Counted from the stretch's first letter, positions 11,360-23,158 are shown. The stretch is DNA of 64,000 bases from Erythrobacter litoralis (GCF_001719165.1 NZ_CP017057.1:558001-622000), one strand, 5' to 3'. Numbers and translations are program-made. The notes: generated by a model not told the origin, from the sequence alone.

Positions 11360-12022
11360 ATGCCTGAAGAACAAGTCCACTCGACATATGCGGCCGTCCT
11401 CAGGGCCATGGCTATGCGCCTGCTAACTGCCGAGAAAGTGTTGGATGAACTAGCAGATAAACCGGACGATCCGTTCGCCTTGGCAGGCTGCGAACTGGCA
11501 ACTCTGCAAATTCGCTTGATATGCGAATTGATAATGTTGGGTGCTCAAATGGCGCACCTTGAAGACGCAGGGGCGGACCTGTCTGAAACGAAATGGAGGC
11601 CGGTCAATGCATATGCGCAGCTTAAGGACCTAAGCGAACATCCACTCCCCATGCCTGTGAAAGTGGAACTCCACAAGAATGGTATGGGTCAGCACAACAT
11701 TGATCCAATCTCGCGGCCGATAAGCTTTCAATCTATTTCGCGGGTCTACGGGCTTTGCGGAGACCTCCTTCACGCGCCTACGATTAAGCGAGTTGCGGCG
11801 GGAAAAATGTCGGAATTTGATGTTGCGTTGCTGAGATCGTGGGTCGGAGACCTAAAGAACTTAGCATCGTCTCACGTGCTGATGCTGCCAGAGCGAAAGA
11901 TAATTTTTCTCGCTCTGTGGACCGGGAAAATCGAAAACGAGCCGGAATTATTCCGCCTAGATGCGGCAGGACAATCGACTTTCGTGATGGAGAACTATCC
12001 AGTGTGCGATCTTCTCCAATGA
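11360..12022 (+). CDS. Orphan protein inside the ruvA-ruvB operon, low GC
   Basis: Product of 220 residues with no domain I recognise. It is helix-rich, with no signal peptide or membrane segment, and contains LLHAP near residue 141, faintly like motifs in HEPN-type proteins; that is only a hint. Base composition is near 50 % GC by eye, clearly lower than its neighbours, and codons such as ATA, TTA and AAA are used, which suggests recent gain. Its stop overlaps the ruvB start (ATGA), so ruvB translation may be coupled to it. A GTG at 11354 is an alternative start. Confidence 0.7.
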   Translation: MPEEQVHSTYAAVLRAMAMRLLTAEKVLDELADKPDDPFALAGCELATLQIRLICELIMLGAQMAHLEDAGADLSETKWRPVNAYAQLKDLSEHPLPMPVKVELHKNGMGQHNIDPISRPISFQSISRVYGLCGDLLHAPTIKRVAAGKMSEFDVALLRSWVGDLKNLASSHVLMLPERKIIFLALWTGKIENEPELFRLDAAGQSTFVMENYPVCDLLQ

Positions 12023-13059
12023 CCGACCCCGCCCCCCTCCATTCCCCCGCGCCGCAACCCGGCGACCCCGACGCCGCGCTGCGTCCCAAATCGCTCGCCG
12101 AGTTCATCGGGCAGGAGGCCGCGCGCGATAACCTGCGCGTCTTCATCGAGAGCGCCAAGGGCCGGGGCGAGGCGATGGATCACACTCTCTTCTTCGGCCC
12201 GCCCGGTCTCGGCAAGACGACGCTGGCACAGATCATCGCTGGCGAGCTCGGCGTGGGCTTTCGCGCCACATCCGGCCCCGTCATCGCGAAGGCGGGCGAT
12301 CTTGCCGCGCTGCTCACCAATCTTGAGCCGCACGACGTCCTCTTCATCGACGAAATCCATCGCCTGAACCCGGTGGTCGAGGAAGTGCTCTACCCTGCGA
12401 TGGAGGACCGCGCGCTCGACCTCATCATCGGGGAGGGGCCATCGGCGCGCAGCGTGCGGATCGACCTGCCGCCCTTCACTCTTGTAGGCGCGACCACGCG
12501 GCAGGGCCTGCTGACGACGCCGCTGCGCGACCGTTTCGGCATTCCGGTGCGGCTCAATTTCTACACCCATGACGAACTCGATCTCGTCGTCACCCGCGGC
12601 GCGCGGCTTCTCGGGCTCGCGATCGAAGCCGAAGGCGCGCGCGAGATCGCTCGCCGTTCGCGCGGCACGCCGCGCGTTGCCGGGCGGCTGCTGCGCCGGG
12701 TGCGCGACTTCGCCCATGTCGCGGGCGAGGGCACGGTGACGAAGGCGATGGCCGACGACGCGCTCACCCGGCTGGAGATCGACCGGCTCGGCCTCGATGC
12801 GATGGACCGCAAGTATCTCACCATGATCGCGACCACCTACAAGGGCGGACCCGTGGGGGTGGAAACCCTCGCCGCAGGGCTCGCCGAGCCGCGCGACACG
12901 GTCGAGGAGGTGGTCGAGCCCTATCTCATCCAGCTGGGCCTGCTGGCGCGGACCGCGCGCGGGCGCGTGCTCAACGATGCGGGCTGGGAGCATCTCGGCA
13001 TGACGCCGCCCAGCGGACCGACCGAAAGCCAGATCGGCATGTTCGGGGATGGTAAATGA
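12019..13059 (+). CDS. ruvB: Holliday junction branch migration ATPase RuvB
   Basis: AAA+ motor of the RuvAB branch-migration complex, 346 residues. Walker A GPPGLGKT is at residues 60-67, Walker B is LFIDEIH, sensor I is in [18 protein letters not shown], and the winged helix that binds DNA is at the C terminus ([15 protein letters not shown]). The ATG at 12019 overlaps the stop of the upstream orphan gene by 4 bases. ruvC is not in the window. Confidence 0.97.
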   Translation: MTDPAPLHSPAPQPGDPDAALRPKSLAEFIGQEAARDNLRVFIESAKGRGEAMDHTLFFGPPGLGKTTLAQIIAGELGVGFRATSGPVIAKAGDLAALLTNLEPHDVLFIDEIHRLNPVVEEVLYPAMEDRALDLIIGEGPSARSVRIDLPPFTLVGATTRQGLLTTPLRDRFGIPVRLNFYTHDELDLVVTRGARLLGLAIEAEGAREIARRSRGTPRVAGRLLRRVRDFAHVAGEGTVTKAMADDALTRLEIDRLGLDAMDRKYLTMIATTYKGGPVGVETLAAGLAEPRDTVEEVVEPYLIQLGLLARTARGRVLNDAGWEHLGMTPPSGPTESQIGMFGDGK

Positions 13060-13070
13060 GGGCGCTCGCC

Positions 13071-13197
13071 CGTTAACCGATCCGTGTCACGCGGCTGATT
13101 TCTCGGCTCTTTCGGTGCCGGAATGGGACAGGCCCGCTCAAAAGCAGTGATTCCCGCGCGATTCCGGCCATTCTTGGTTTCCCAAGGTGGTTAACGG
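13071..13197. promoter_or_regulatory. Paired TTAACC elements upstream of the Ser-rich gene
   Basis: CGTTAACC (13071-13078) and GGTTAACG (13190-13197) form a perfect 8-base inverted repeat about 110 bases apart. TTAACC is the half-site core of the alphaproteobacterial cell-cycle regulator CtrA; full CtrA sites have two TTAA cores seven bases apart, which is not seen, so this is only a possibility. Confidence 0.2.
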
Positions 13198-13307
13198 CGT
13201 TGCCCCCGCAGCGCCTTCGCCACCACAAGGACAAGTGCACATTCGCGCCGGAGCAGGTTCGCTGTCCGGCGACCTGCGCCGATGAATCGCATTTTCGAGG
13301 TGAGTCC

Positions 13308-14597
13308 ATGTCGCTCAAACTGGCAGCCGCAAAGCTTTCCGCCACCGCCGCGGGCGTCGCTCTGATGACCGGCGGCGCGCTGCAGGTCGCCCAGCAGGGC
13401 GGCGCGGTGCGCACGGCCGAGCCGATGACGACCGAGGAGCCTGAATACACCACGGACCTCGACGGCCGCCTCGTCGAAACCGAGCGGCAAGGCAAATACG
13501 TCAAGACCGCGCCGCAGACCGCAGAACCGAAATACATCGAGACCCGCCAGCGCGCGATCCCTGAGCCCGAGCCGCGGCGCCGCCGGATCGTCGAGCGCAC
13601 GATCGAGTGCGAGCCTTATGCAGGTGCGCCTGGCAGCGTCGCCTCAAGCCTGCCGCAGGGCGCGACCCAGGCCTATTTCGATCCCGCCGAATGCCCGCCG
13701 ATCCAGCAGGTCGCCTACGCGCCGGCCCCGCTCCCGCCGCTCCCGCCGATCGGCGGAGGCGGTGCGGCCCCTGCCATCATCGGCGGCGGGCTCGGCGGCT
13801 TCGGCGGCGGTTTCGGAGGGGGCTTCTTCGGCGGTTTCTTCGGCGGAGGCGGCGGCGGCTCATCCTCGGGCGACGTGTCGGTGTCGACCACCACATCGAC
13901 TTCGGGCGGATCGACTTCGGGCGATGTCAGCTCGGGGGGCACGACCAGCACCGGCGGGTCGGACGGGATCGTGATCGATATCGACATCGACAATTCGACC
14001 TCGACCACATCGTCGTCGGGGACCGTGACATCGACTTCCTCGACCGGCTCGATCTCGTCCTCGACCGGTCAGGTGTCGACCAGCACCTCGACCGGCGCGG
14101 TGTCGTCGAGCACGGGGGGCGTCTCGACCAGCACATCGACCTCTTCGGGCAATGTCTCTAGCAGCACGGGCGCGGTTTCCAGCAGCACGGGCGCTGTCTC
14201 GAGCAGCACGGGCGCGGTTTCCAGCAGCACCGGTGCCGTCTCGACCAGCACTGGCAGCGTCTCCTCCTCGACCGGCAGCGTGTCGTCGAGCACCGGCGGC
14301 GTGTCGACAAGCACGGGCAGCGTGTCGAGCACCTCGGGCGACATCACCTCGTCGACCTCGTCGTCGAGTTCGACATCGAGCTCGTCGTCCACTTCGAGTT
14401 CCTCTTCGACCTCGACCTCGACCTCCAGCTCCACTTCGTCCAGCACCTCCTCTTCGACATCGAGCAGCACGAGCGGAAGCAGCAGCGGGGTCGAAGTGCC
14501 CGCGCCGCCGATGGTGGGACTGTTCGGCCTCGCAGCAGCGGCGATCCTGCGTCGCCGCAAGGGGGCCAAGGGCAAGCGGAAAACGCGCGACGCCTGA
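13308..14597 (+). CDS. Ser/Thr-rich surface protein with PEP-CTERM-like tail
   Basis: Product of 429 residues. An N-terminal Ala-rich export segment is followed by an acidic/basic stretch, a Pro-rich part and a Gly/Phe-rich stretch (GGGLGGFGGGFGGGFFGGFF). Next come about 230 residues that are almost only Ser, Thr, Gly and Val, many in the 7-residue unit SSSTGAV. The last 35 residues give VPAPPMVGLFGLAAAAILRRRKG, a short Pro motif, one membrane segment and an Arg cluster, as in PEP-CTERM sorting signals cleaved by exosortase. Likely an exported, possibly glycosylated, surface or matrix protein. GAGGTGAG precedes the ATG. No exosortase is in the window. Confidence 0.75.
   Translation: MSLKLAAAKLSATAAGVALMTGGALQVAQQGGAVRTAEPMTTEEPEYTTDLDGRLVETERQGKYVKTAPQTAEPKYIETRQRAIPEPEPRRRRIVERTIECEPYAGAPGSVASSLPQGATQAYFDPAECPPIQQVAYAPAPLPPLPPIGGGGAAPAIIGGGLGGFGGGFGGGFFGGFFGGGGGGSSSGDVSVSTTTSTSGGSTSGDVSSGGTTSTGGSDGIVIDIDIDNSTSTTSSSGTVTSTSSTGSISSSTGQVSTSTSTGAVSSSTGGVSTSTSTSSGNVSSSTGAVSSSTGAVSSSTGAVSSSTGAVSTSTGSVSSSTGSVSSSTGGVSTSTGSVSSTSGDITSSTSSSSSTSSSSSTSSSSSTSTSTSSSTSSSTSSSTSSSTSGSSSGVEVPAPPMVGLFGLAAAAILRRRKGAKGKRKTRDA
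14050..14340. repeat. 21-base coding repeats (SSSTGAV units)
   Basis: Head-to-tail 21-base units encode SSSTGAV, SSSTGSV, SSSTGGV and TSTG variants. The four consecutive SSSTGAV units around 14158-14240 are nearly identical at the DNA level, so the copy number is likely to change by slippage or recombination. Confidence 0.7.
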
Positions 14598-14668
14598 TCG
14601 TCCAGGGGGCGCGCGCCTGCGCGGGGACGTCGGGGGCAAAAGCCGTACTTCTTTTCGAAAAACCGGAC

Positions 14669-15130
14669 CTAATCGGCCGCGGTCACTTCGCCACCTGCCT
14701 TCTGCCACGCGAGGATGCCGCCTTCGAGGTGGCGCGCCGGCTCGCCGCTATGAGCAGCGAGCATCTCGGCCGCTTTCGCCGACCTGCGGCCCGAACGGCA
14801 ATAGATCACCACCGTCTCCTCCGCTGAAAGGTCGAGCGCTGCGGGATCGAAATCGGTGAGCGCGATATGTTCGGCCCCCGGGATCATGCCCCGGGCGACT
14901 TCCTCGTCAGTGCGCACGTCGATCAGCCGCACCGCGCCGGCACCGAGCCGTTCGCGCAATTCGGCCGGGGCAAGATCGATGACCGGGGAGACGGGCGTCG
15001 CGGGGCCATCCTGCGCCGCGGCGAGTTCAAAGCCGAAGGGCGATGCGGGCGCGCGCTTTCCCTCGCCTTCTTCGGCCGACGGCGCACAGGCGGCCAGCGC
15101 GACGAGAGGCAGGAAAAGCACGCTACGCAT
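14669..15130 (-). CDS. Rhodanese-like lipoprotein
   Basis: Product of 153 residues. The N terminus MRSVLFLPLVALAAC is a lipoprotein signal with lipobox LAAC. A single rhodanese domain follows, with VRLIDVRTDEEVARG and the active cysteine in VVIYCRSGRRS, and it ends in HLEGGILAWQKAGG. Such periplasmic rhodaneses bind or transfer sulfane sulfur; the physiological acceptor is not evident. It lies 27 bases downstream of acnA on the same strand. Confidence 0.88.
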   Translation of the reverse strand: MRSVLFLPLVALAACAPSAEEGEGKRAPASPFGFELAAAQDGPATPVSPVIDLAPAELRERLGAGAVRLIDVRTDEEVARGMIPGAEHIALTDFDPAALDLSAEETVVIYCRSGRRSAKAAEMLAAHSGEPARHLEGGILAWQKAGGEVTAAD

Positions 15131-15157
15131 GGGTGTCTCCGTCCGTCTCGAGCCCTC

Positions 15158-17830
<2,673 letters not shown>

Positions 17831-17855
17831 GTCGTATCCCATCCTTCTGGCTGTG

Positions 17856-17880
17856 CCCTTTTCCGCTTTCGGGAAAAGGG
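17856..17880. other. Stem-loop in the acnA leader
   Basis: Arms CCCTTTTCC (17856-17864) and GGAAAAGGG (17872-17880) pair perfectly around a 7-base loop, 26 bases before the acnA start. It has no T run, so it is either a weak terminator of the upstream transporter gene or a leader hairpin. Confidence 0.45.
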
Positions 17881-17977
17881 GGCCGGGCGCCTGCGCTTCC
17901 CGGGTGAATTCTCGGCTGCGCAATTGCTGGACCTTGGGGCTAAGGTCAAGGGCAAGCCGCCCTGAAACCGGGCGGAA

Positions 17978-18895
17978 TCAGGCTTGCGTCGGATCGACCG
18001 GGGCAGGCGGCGGAGCGCGCCGGGTGACGAGCCAGCAGCCTGCGACGATCAGCGCGGCGCCTGCAAGGGTCGGCAGGGTCACTTCCTCGCGGAAGAACAG
18101 CCAGCCCAGAAGGCTCGCCCAGAGAAATCCCGAATATTCGATCGGCACCAGCGCCTGCGCCTCTTCTCGGGCATAGGCCCAGGCGATCGCCATCGATCCC
18201 GCGACCGTCAGCACCCCCGCCGCCGCGATACCGCCCATCACCTCCACCTGCGGCGTCTCCCATGCGAAGGGTGCGAAGATCAGCAGCACCAGGCCGCCGA
18301 TCCCGGCATGGAAGGTCGCGATCTCGACCGGCCCGGCAAGCTGGCTCTGGCGGCGGATGACGATGAAATTGTAGGCGTAGAGTACCGCGGAAAAAGCGAG
18401 GGCAGCAAGGCCTAGCGCGGTATCGGCATCGAATTCGCCCTCGCCGATGCGCCCGCCGACGATCACCAGCGTGCCGGCAATGCCAAGCAGGCTCGCCAGT
18501 ATCGCCTCGCGCCGGATCGTCTCACCGAGCAGCAGGTGAGCGAAATACAGGGCAAGCAGCGGGGCGATGAAGGACAGCGCGATTGCCTCGGCCAGCGGCA
18601 GCTTGGTCAGCGCGTAGAAGAAGGACAGGGCCATGAAGGCCGAGATGACGCCGCGTTCGAGATGCAGCTTCATCACCGCCCCTCGCGGCCAAGCCGGACC
18701 CCGGGCGAGCCAGAAGGGCGCGATCAGCGCCGCCCCGATGAACGATCGCAGCACCGTCGCGCTGTAGGCCCCGGTGGCGAGCGCGGCGCCTTTCATGAAG
18801 GCATCCATCAGCGCGAGGAACCCCACACCGGCAAAGGCGGCGGCAAACGGCGCTAGGCGCGAAGGGGAAGGGACCGCATCAGGCATGGCTGCCAT
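17978..18895 (-). CDS. DMT-superfamily (EamA) transporter
   Basis: Membrane protein of 305 residues with about ten hydrophobic segments and two EamA repeats (residues about 15-140 and 160-290), including the typical LPLAEAIALSFIAPLLALYFA and a second-half EYSGFLWASLLGWLFF. Members export or import small metabolites; the substrate cannot be told from sequence. The ATG at 18895 is used; another at 18886 is possible. Divergent from the L,D-transpeptidase gene. Confidence 0.88.
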   Translation of the reverse strand: MAAMPDAVPSPSRLAPFAAAFAGVGFLALMDAFMKGAALATGAYSATVLRSFIGAALIAPFWLARGPAWPRGAVMKLHLERGVISAFMALSFFYALTKLPLAEAIALSFIAPLLALYFAHLLLGETIRREAILASLLGIAGTLVIVGGRIGEGEFDADTALGLAALAFSAVLYAYNFIVIRRQSQLAGPVEIATFHAGIGGLVLLIFAPFAWETPQVEVMGGIAAAGVLTVAGSMAIAWAYAREEAQALVPIEYSGFLWASLLGWLFFREEVTLPTLAGAALIVAGCWLVTRRAPPPAPVDPTQA

Positions 18896-19076
18896 CGCCT
18901 CTAATCCTCGCGCGCGCCGCCGTCACTGTCCGTTTCGTCCCGAGCGCGCGGCGAAAGGCGCGGATTCAGCCCAGCGAAAGCCATGGCCATTGATAGGGGG
19001 GCAGAGGCCGGAGTATACTGGCGAGCATAACAACACAGCCGCGCGACCAATGCGGCGCAGGACGGTGGAACGACAC

Positions 19077-20486
19077 ATGAAATATCGCGTGAACCTGCTG
19101 GCGAGCGGCCTTGCCGCCGCGCTTGCGCTCGGCCTTGCGGGCGCCGCGGGTGCGCAGGAGCGCGGGAGCGGGGCCGAGAACCTGCTTGCCGGCGAACAGG
19201 AAGATGAGGCTGCGGAGGGACCGGACAAGGATGCGCGCTTCGACGAGGCCTTTCCGCGCATGATCTCCGATCCGGTGGTGCAGGGCGATCTCGAGGAGCC
19301 CGGACCGCTGGTGCAATCGTGGTCGCTCGCCAATGCCCGAAAGCTTGTCGCCTTCATCGAAGGCATCGCGGCCGAGGGGCTCGACCCGGATGATTACGAT
19401 CTGCAGGCGCTCAAGACCGCGCTCGCCTCTGCTCCCTCGGATGAGCTCGACACGCTCGCCTCGCGCAATTTCGTCTGGCTGGTCGAGGACCTGCGCGACG
19501 GGCGCACGCCGATGGAAGCGCGCAAGCAATGGTTCGTCGTCGATCCCGACCGCGACCTTTTCCGCACCGGCGACCTCATGGAAAAGGCAATCGCGAGCGG
19601 GGACATCGCGGGCACTCTGAAGAGCCTCAATCCGAGCTATCCCGATTATGCCCGCCTGCGCGACGAACTCGCCGCGACACCGCAGGAGGACACCGAACGC
19701 CGCAAGCTGATCCGCGCCAACATGGACCGCTGGCGCTGGCTTCCGCGCGATCTGGGCAAGCTCTATCTCATCACCAATGTTCCCGAATTCCAGCTTCGCC
19801 TGACGGTCGACGACAAGGCGATGAAGACCTATCGCACGATCGTCGGAAAGCCCGGGCGAACCGCGACCCCGCAGCTCGCCGAAATGGTGGAAGGCGTCGT
19901 CTTCAACCCGACCTGGACGGTGCCGCAATCGATCGTCAAGGGCGAGGGGCTGGGCGCGCGCGTTCTTGCCAACCCTTCCTGGGCCCGGTCCAAGGGCTAT
20001 GTCGCGACTCGCGGGGCGAACGGCTACATCTCGGTGGTGCAGCAGCCCGGGCCGACCAATTCGCTGGGCCGGGTGAAGCTGGAAATGCCCAACCCCCACG
20101 CGATCTTCTTCCACGACACGCCTTCGCGCCACCTGTTCGCGCAGGACGACCGCGCGCTGTCGCATGGCTGCATCCGCACCGAGCGCGCGCTCGAACTGGG
20201 CATGACGCTGGCGATTCTCGGCAAGGGCGCGAGCCGCGATGAGGCGGTGGAGATCTCGACTTCGGGCGAATACACCAAGGTCATGATCGAGCGGCAGATT
20301 CCCGCCTACATCACCTATTTCACCTACGGCACGAATGTCCAAGGCGAGATGACCGAGTTCGAGGACATCTACGACCGCGACGCGCCGGTCCTGGCGAGCC
20401 TCGACAAGCCGCGGGTGCGGGATCGCAGCAACAAAATCGACGACGAGGTGATCGTGATCGAGAACGATCCGCGCGACGAGGGCTGA
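19077..20486 (+). CDS. Periplasmic L,D-transpeptidase, YcbB-like
   Basis: Product of 469 residues: a signal peptide ending AGAAGAQ, an N-terminal scaffold region (about residues 60-220), and a YkuD catalytic domain with HDTPSRHLFAQDDRALSHGC and the active cysteine in SHGCIR. The long N-terminal domain before the YkuD domain resembles YcbB/LdtD-type enzymes, which make 3-3 cross-links in peptidoglycan. The ATG at 19077 starts MKYRVNLLASG. The 3' end overlaps the antisense gene 20369-20932 by 118 bases. Confidence 0.9.
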   Translation: MKYRVNLLASGLAAALALGLAGAAGAQERGSGAENLLAGEQEDEAAEGPDKDARFDEAFPRMISDPVVQGDLEEPGPLVQSWSLANARKLVAFIEGIAAEGLDPDDYDLQALKTALASAPSDELDTLASRNFVWLVEDLRDGRTPMEARKQWFVVDPDRDLFRTGDLMEKAIASGDIAGTLKSLNPSYPDYARLRDELAATPQEDTERRKLIRANMDRWRWLPRDLGKLYLITNVPEFQLRLTVDDKAMKTYRTIVGKPGRTATPQLAEMVEGVVFNPTWTVPQSIVKGEGLGARVLANPSWARSKGYVATRGANGYISVVQQPGPTNSLGRVKLEMPNPHAIFFHDTPSRHLFAQDDRALSHGCIRTERALELGMTLAILGKGASRDEAVEISTSGEYTKVMIERQIPAYITYFTYGTNVQGEMTEFEDIYDRDAPVLASLDKPRVRDRSNKIDDEVIVIENDPRDEG

Positions 20487-20932
20487 GGAGCGTCAGGCGA
20501 ACGCGCTTTCGAGGAGGATTCTCGGCGATAGAGGATCGCGGCGGATAGGGCATACGGCAGGCACAGGAGCAGAACCATCTGCCAGTCGCCGCTCGCCCAG
20601 CCGGGGATCGCGCCGATCAGCAGCACTGCGCCCAGCGAACTGCTCACGGCGAGGGCAAGGCCCCCCGAGGTCGCGAGGAAGGCTCGCGATACCCGCGCGA
20701 TCACGCTCCCAAAAAGCAGCAGGCAGAGGCCTGTGGCGATCATTCCGATGAATGTCGCGATGGCCCAAGCGAGGCCGATCATCCACAATGAGACGAAGAG
20801 CTGATCGAGCGAAACTTCGCCGAGCAAGGGAGCCCCGAAAAACAGGAGGACGATGATCGCGGCGCCGATCGGTGCCGACTTGATGCTTGCCGCCGCAATC
20901 GCCCGGGCCTCGGGAGAGGGGGCGTGGCTCAT
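20369..20932 (-). CDS. Small membrane protein of unknown function
   Basis: Product of 187 residues with four hydrophobic segments between about residues 15 and 130. The last 50 residues are Ser/Arg-rich, of low complexity and encoded antisense to the end of the L,D-transpeptidase gene, so the natural C terminus may have been shorter and lost its stop. It begins 4 bases after the stop of the upstream YkuD_2 gene, so the two form an operon. No domain recognised. Confidence 0.6.
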   Translation of the reverse strand: MSHAPSPEARAIAAASIKSAPIGAAIIVLLFFGAPLLGEVSLDQLFVSLWMIGLAWAIATFIGMIATGLCLLLFGSVIARVSRAFLATSGGLALAVSSSLGAVLLIGAIPGWASGDWQMVLLLCLPYALSAAILYRRESSSKARSPDAPQPSSRGSFSITITSSSILLLRSRTRGLSRLARTGASRS

Positions 20933-20936
20933 CCCC

Positions 20937-21638
20937 TCAGAACGCGCCGGTGACGTAGCGCTGGAGGTCGCTCGGCTGCGTCGGCCGCATTGGTTCGAGA
21001 TTGGCCGAACGGAATGTCCCGTCCGCCTGCAGGCCAAGGCTGTCGGCGAACAGCAGCCGCCCGCCCGACAGGTTCATCAGCGCGATGCGGAACTGTTCCT
21101 CGCCCATGGCAAAGCAGCCGTTCGACCGGCCGAGCCGGCCCCAGCGATCGATATGCGATGGTTCGGCATAATCGGCGCGGTGCATGACGATGTAGCGGTT
21201 GAGCGCGTTGTCGTTCGTCTCGTCGAGCCCGCCGAGGCGGACGCTCGTGCCGTAGCGGCCCTTGTACCACTCCCACGTGACATAGGCCCCGCGACTGGTC
21301 GCGTTCGAGCCTTCGACATTGGAATAGCGATTGAGCACGCCGTCATGTTCGGGGTCCGAACCCTGGCCGTGACTGACGTGGTAGGAGTGCACTTCCTGAA
21401 GGTCGAGATTGACGAAGTGAAACCGCCGCTCGGCCGAATGGACACCGTAATCGGCGATGCCGACAATGTCGCGCTTCCAGATCGCCTCGCCCGCCCGGTC
21501 AAGCTCGCGCCGGGCGATGGCGAAGAGCGCGCGGTCGCGGGCCGAGCCCTTGATCGGCTGGGCGGCGAGGCGCACCGGCGGCAGGGCGAGCAAGGCCCCG
21601 GTAGCCAGAGTGCCCTTGATGAGATCGCGACGCTTCAT
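20937..21638 (-). CDS. Murein L,D-transpeptidase catalytic domain protein (YkuD_2 type)
   Basis: Product of 233 residues. MKRRDLIKGTLATGALLAL has twin arginines and a hydrophobic stretch, a likely Tat or Sec export signal. The mature part shows the YkuD_2 pattern: HFVNLDLQEVHSYHVSHGQG, YIVMHRADY and the cysteine motif GRSNGCFAMGEE. Probably a periplasmic cell-wall enzyme. The ATG at 21638 is chosen because it starts the signal; the longer frame upstream is not signal-like. Confidence 0.85.
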   Translation of the reverse strand: MKRRDLIKGTLATGALLALPPVRLAAQPIKGSARDRALFAIARRELDRAGEAIWKRDIVGIADYGVHSAERRFHFVNLDLQEVHSYHVSHGQGSDPEHDGVLNRYSNVEGSNATSRGAYVTWEWYKGRYGTSVRLGGLDETNDNALNRYIVMHRADYAEPSHIDRWGRLGRSNGCFAMGEEQFRIALMNLSGGRLLFADSLGLQADGTFRSANLEPMRPTQPSDLQRYVTGAF

Positions 21639-21721
21639 ATGCCCACAACATATAGCGCGAAAGCTTGCCCTTGCGTGAGCCTTTAATTGCGGCTTGGCGC
21701 ATATCGGGGGCATTCGATGGC

Positions 21722-22654
21722 TCAACCGTGTCTTTTCATCGGCAGGCCGTTCGCGAAGTTGGCGTTTTCGGAGGCCATGGCGAGCATCGAGCGGGCGTGG
21801 CGGCGGGCGACCTCGCGCTGGTCTTCGCCATAACCGCCGCCCAGCGCAGAGGCGACCGGCAGGCCGCGCCGCCGCGCCTCGCGCACCACGAAGCGGTCGC
21901 GCCGCTCCAGCCCCTCATCGCTCAGCGCGAGCCGTCCGAGCTTATCGTTCACATGCGGATCGACCCCCGCCTGGTAGAGCACGAGATCGGGCGCGAATGT
22001 GTCCATGATGGCCGGCAGGTGCGCCTCCAGCGCCTCCATGTAGCCGTGATCGTCCAGCCCGTCGGGCAGCGGCACATCGCAGTTCGAGCGCGCCTTCCTT
22101 ACCGGGAAGTTCTTTTCGGCATGGAGCGAGAGGGTGAAGATGTCGTCCCTCAGGGCGGTGAGGCTCGCGGTCCCATCGCCCTGGTGGACGTCGAGATCGA
22201 CGATCAGGATGCGCCGCGCCGATCCCTCCGCGATCAAGCGGTTGGAGGCCACGGCGAGGTCGTTGAACACGCAATAGCCCGCGCCCGTATTCGCAAGCGC
22301 ATGATGGCTCCCCGCCGCGCTGTTGGCGGCATAACCGTGTTCCATGGCAAGATGCGCAGCGAGCCACGTCCCGCCATTGGTGTGCCGCACCCGGTCGCGG
22401 ATGCGCTCCGTCACCGGAAAGCCGATGCGCCGTTCCTTTTCGCGGGGCACCGAGACGGTGAAGACCTCCTCGACATAATGCGGGTCGTGCACCGCCTCGA
22501 GCCATTCGCGCGGGGCAGGCTCGGGCGCGTGTTCTGTCATGGCCGCGCCGCTCGCCCGCAGTTCCTCCATGACGAGGTAATACTTGTCGAACTTGAACGT
22601 CCCGCGCTCCGGGCGCGGGGCCATGTAATCGGCGTGGTGGACGACGTGAAGCAT
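21722..22654 (-). CDS. Histone deacetylase-family protein
   Basis: Product of 310 residues with the zinc hydrolase fold of class I/II/IV deacetylases and acetylpolyamine amidohydrolases. [20 protein letters not shown] holds the His-His pair and active-site loop, [10 protein letters not shown] carries the Asp/His zinc ligands and [16 protein letters not shown] the second Asp. Bacterial members deacetylate acetyl-lysine, acetylpolyamines or acetoin-related substrates; the exact role is open. It begins 9 bases after the stop of the thioredoxin-like lipoprotein gene, so it may be the last gene of the ispG operon. Confidence 0.88.
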   Translation of the reverse strand: MLHVVHHADYMAPRPERGTFKFDKYYLVMEELRASGAAMTEHAPEPAPREWLEAVHDPHYVEEVFTVSVPREKERRIGFPVTERIRDRVRHTNGGTWLAAHLAMEHGYAANSAAGSHHALANTGAGYCVFNDLAVASNRLIAEGSARRILIVDLDVHQGDGTASLTALRDDIFTLSLHAEKNFPVRKARSNCDVPLPDGLDDHGYMEALEAHLPAIMDTFAPDLVLYQAGVDPHVNDKLGRLALSDEGLERRDRFVVREARRRGLPVASALGGGYGEDQREVARRHARSMLAMASENANFANGLPMKRHG

Positions 22655-22663
22655 GCGCCCCGC

Positions 22664-23158
22664 TCAAACGGGCTGGTCGGCGAGCCGTTCCAGTTCGGCG
22701 AAAATCGCCGCCTCGCTACGGCTCGCCGCGTTGCGCCAGGTGGTCGCGGTGTCGGGGTTTACGAGTGTTCCGTCCGCCGTCAGCACCAGCAGGTTGGGCG
22801 TGCCGGGCAGCTCCTTGAGCCCGAAACGGTGCGCCACGGCGAGGTTATGCCCGTCGCCGGTCTGCGGCATCCCGATATTGACGAAGACCAGTTCGTATTC
22901 GCGCTCGACCAGTGCGGCGATGCGCGCGCTTTCCAGCCATCCGGCGAGCGCGCGGCTGTCATGGCACCAGTTCGCGCCCATCACCAGCAGCACCCGCTTG
23001 CCCGACGCGCCGGCGCGGGCGAGAGCGGCGTCGACATCCGCCATCGCGTTTTCGGACACGTCGTAGGATGCGGCCTCGGGATATGTCGGGGCGGGCGGCG
23101 CAGTCGCGCAGGCGGCGAGCGCGAGAGCCGCGGGAAGCCCGGCAAACAGGCGGATCAC
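22664..23158 (-). CDS. Thioredoxin-fold lipoprotein
   Basis: Product of 164 residues. A lipoprotein signal with lipobox LAAC precedes a thioredoxin-like domain with the motif GANWCHDSRAL; the CxxS form (WCHDS) has only the first cysteine, so it may act in isomerase or binding reactions rather than dithiol oxidation. Translation starts at GTG 23158, whose last bases overlap the TGA of the small upstream gene (GTGA), indicating coupled translation. Confidence 0.82.
   Translation of the reverse strand: MIRLFAGLPAALALAACATAPPAPTYPEAASYDVSENAMADVDAALARAGASGKRVLLVMGANWCHDSRALAGWLESARIAALVEREYELVFVNIGMPQTGDGHNLAVAHRFGLKELPGTPNLLVLTADGTLVNPDTATTWRNAASRSEAAIFAELERLADQPV

Noticed and set aside
13860..14708. 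A 282-codon antisense frame over the Ser-rich gene
   Set aside because: Arg/Gly/Ala-rich translation of the 21-base repeats on the wrong strand.
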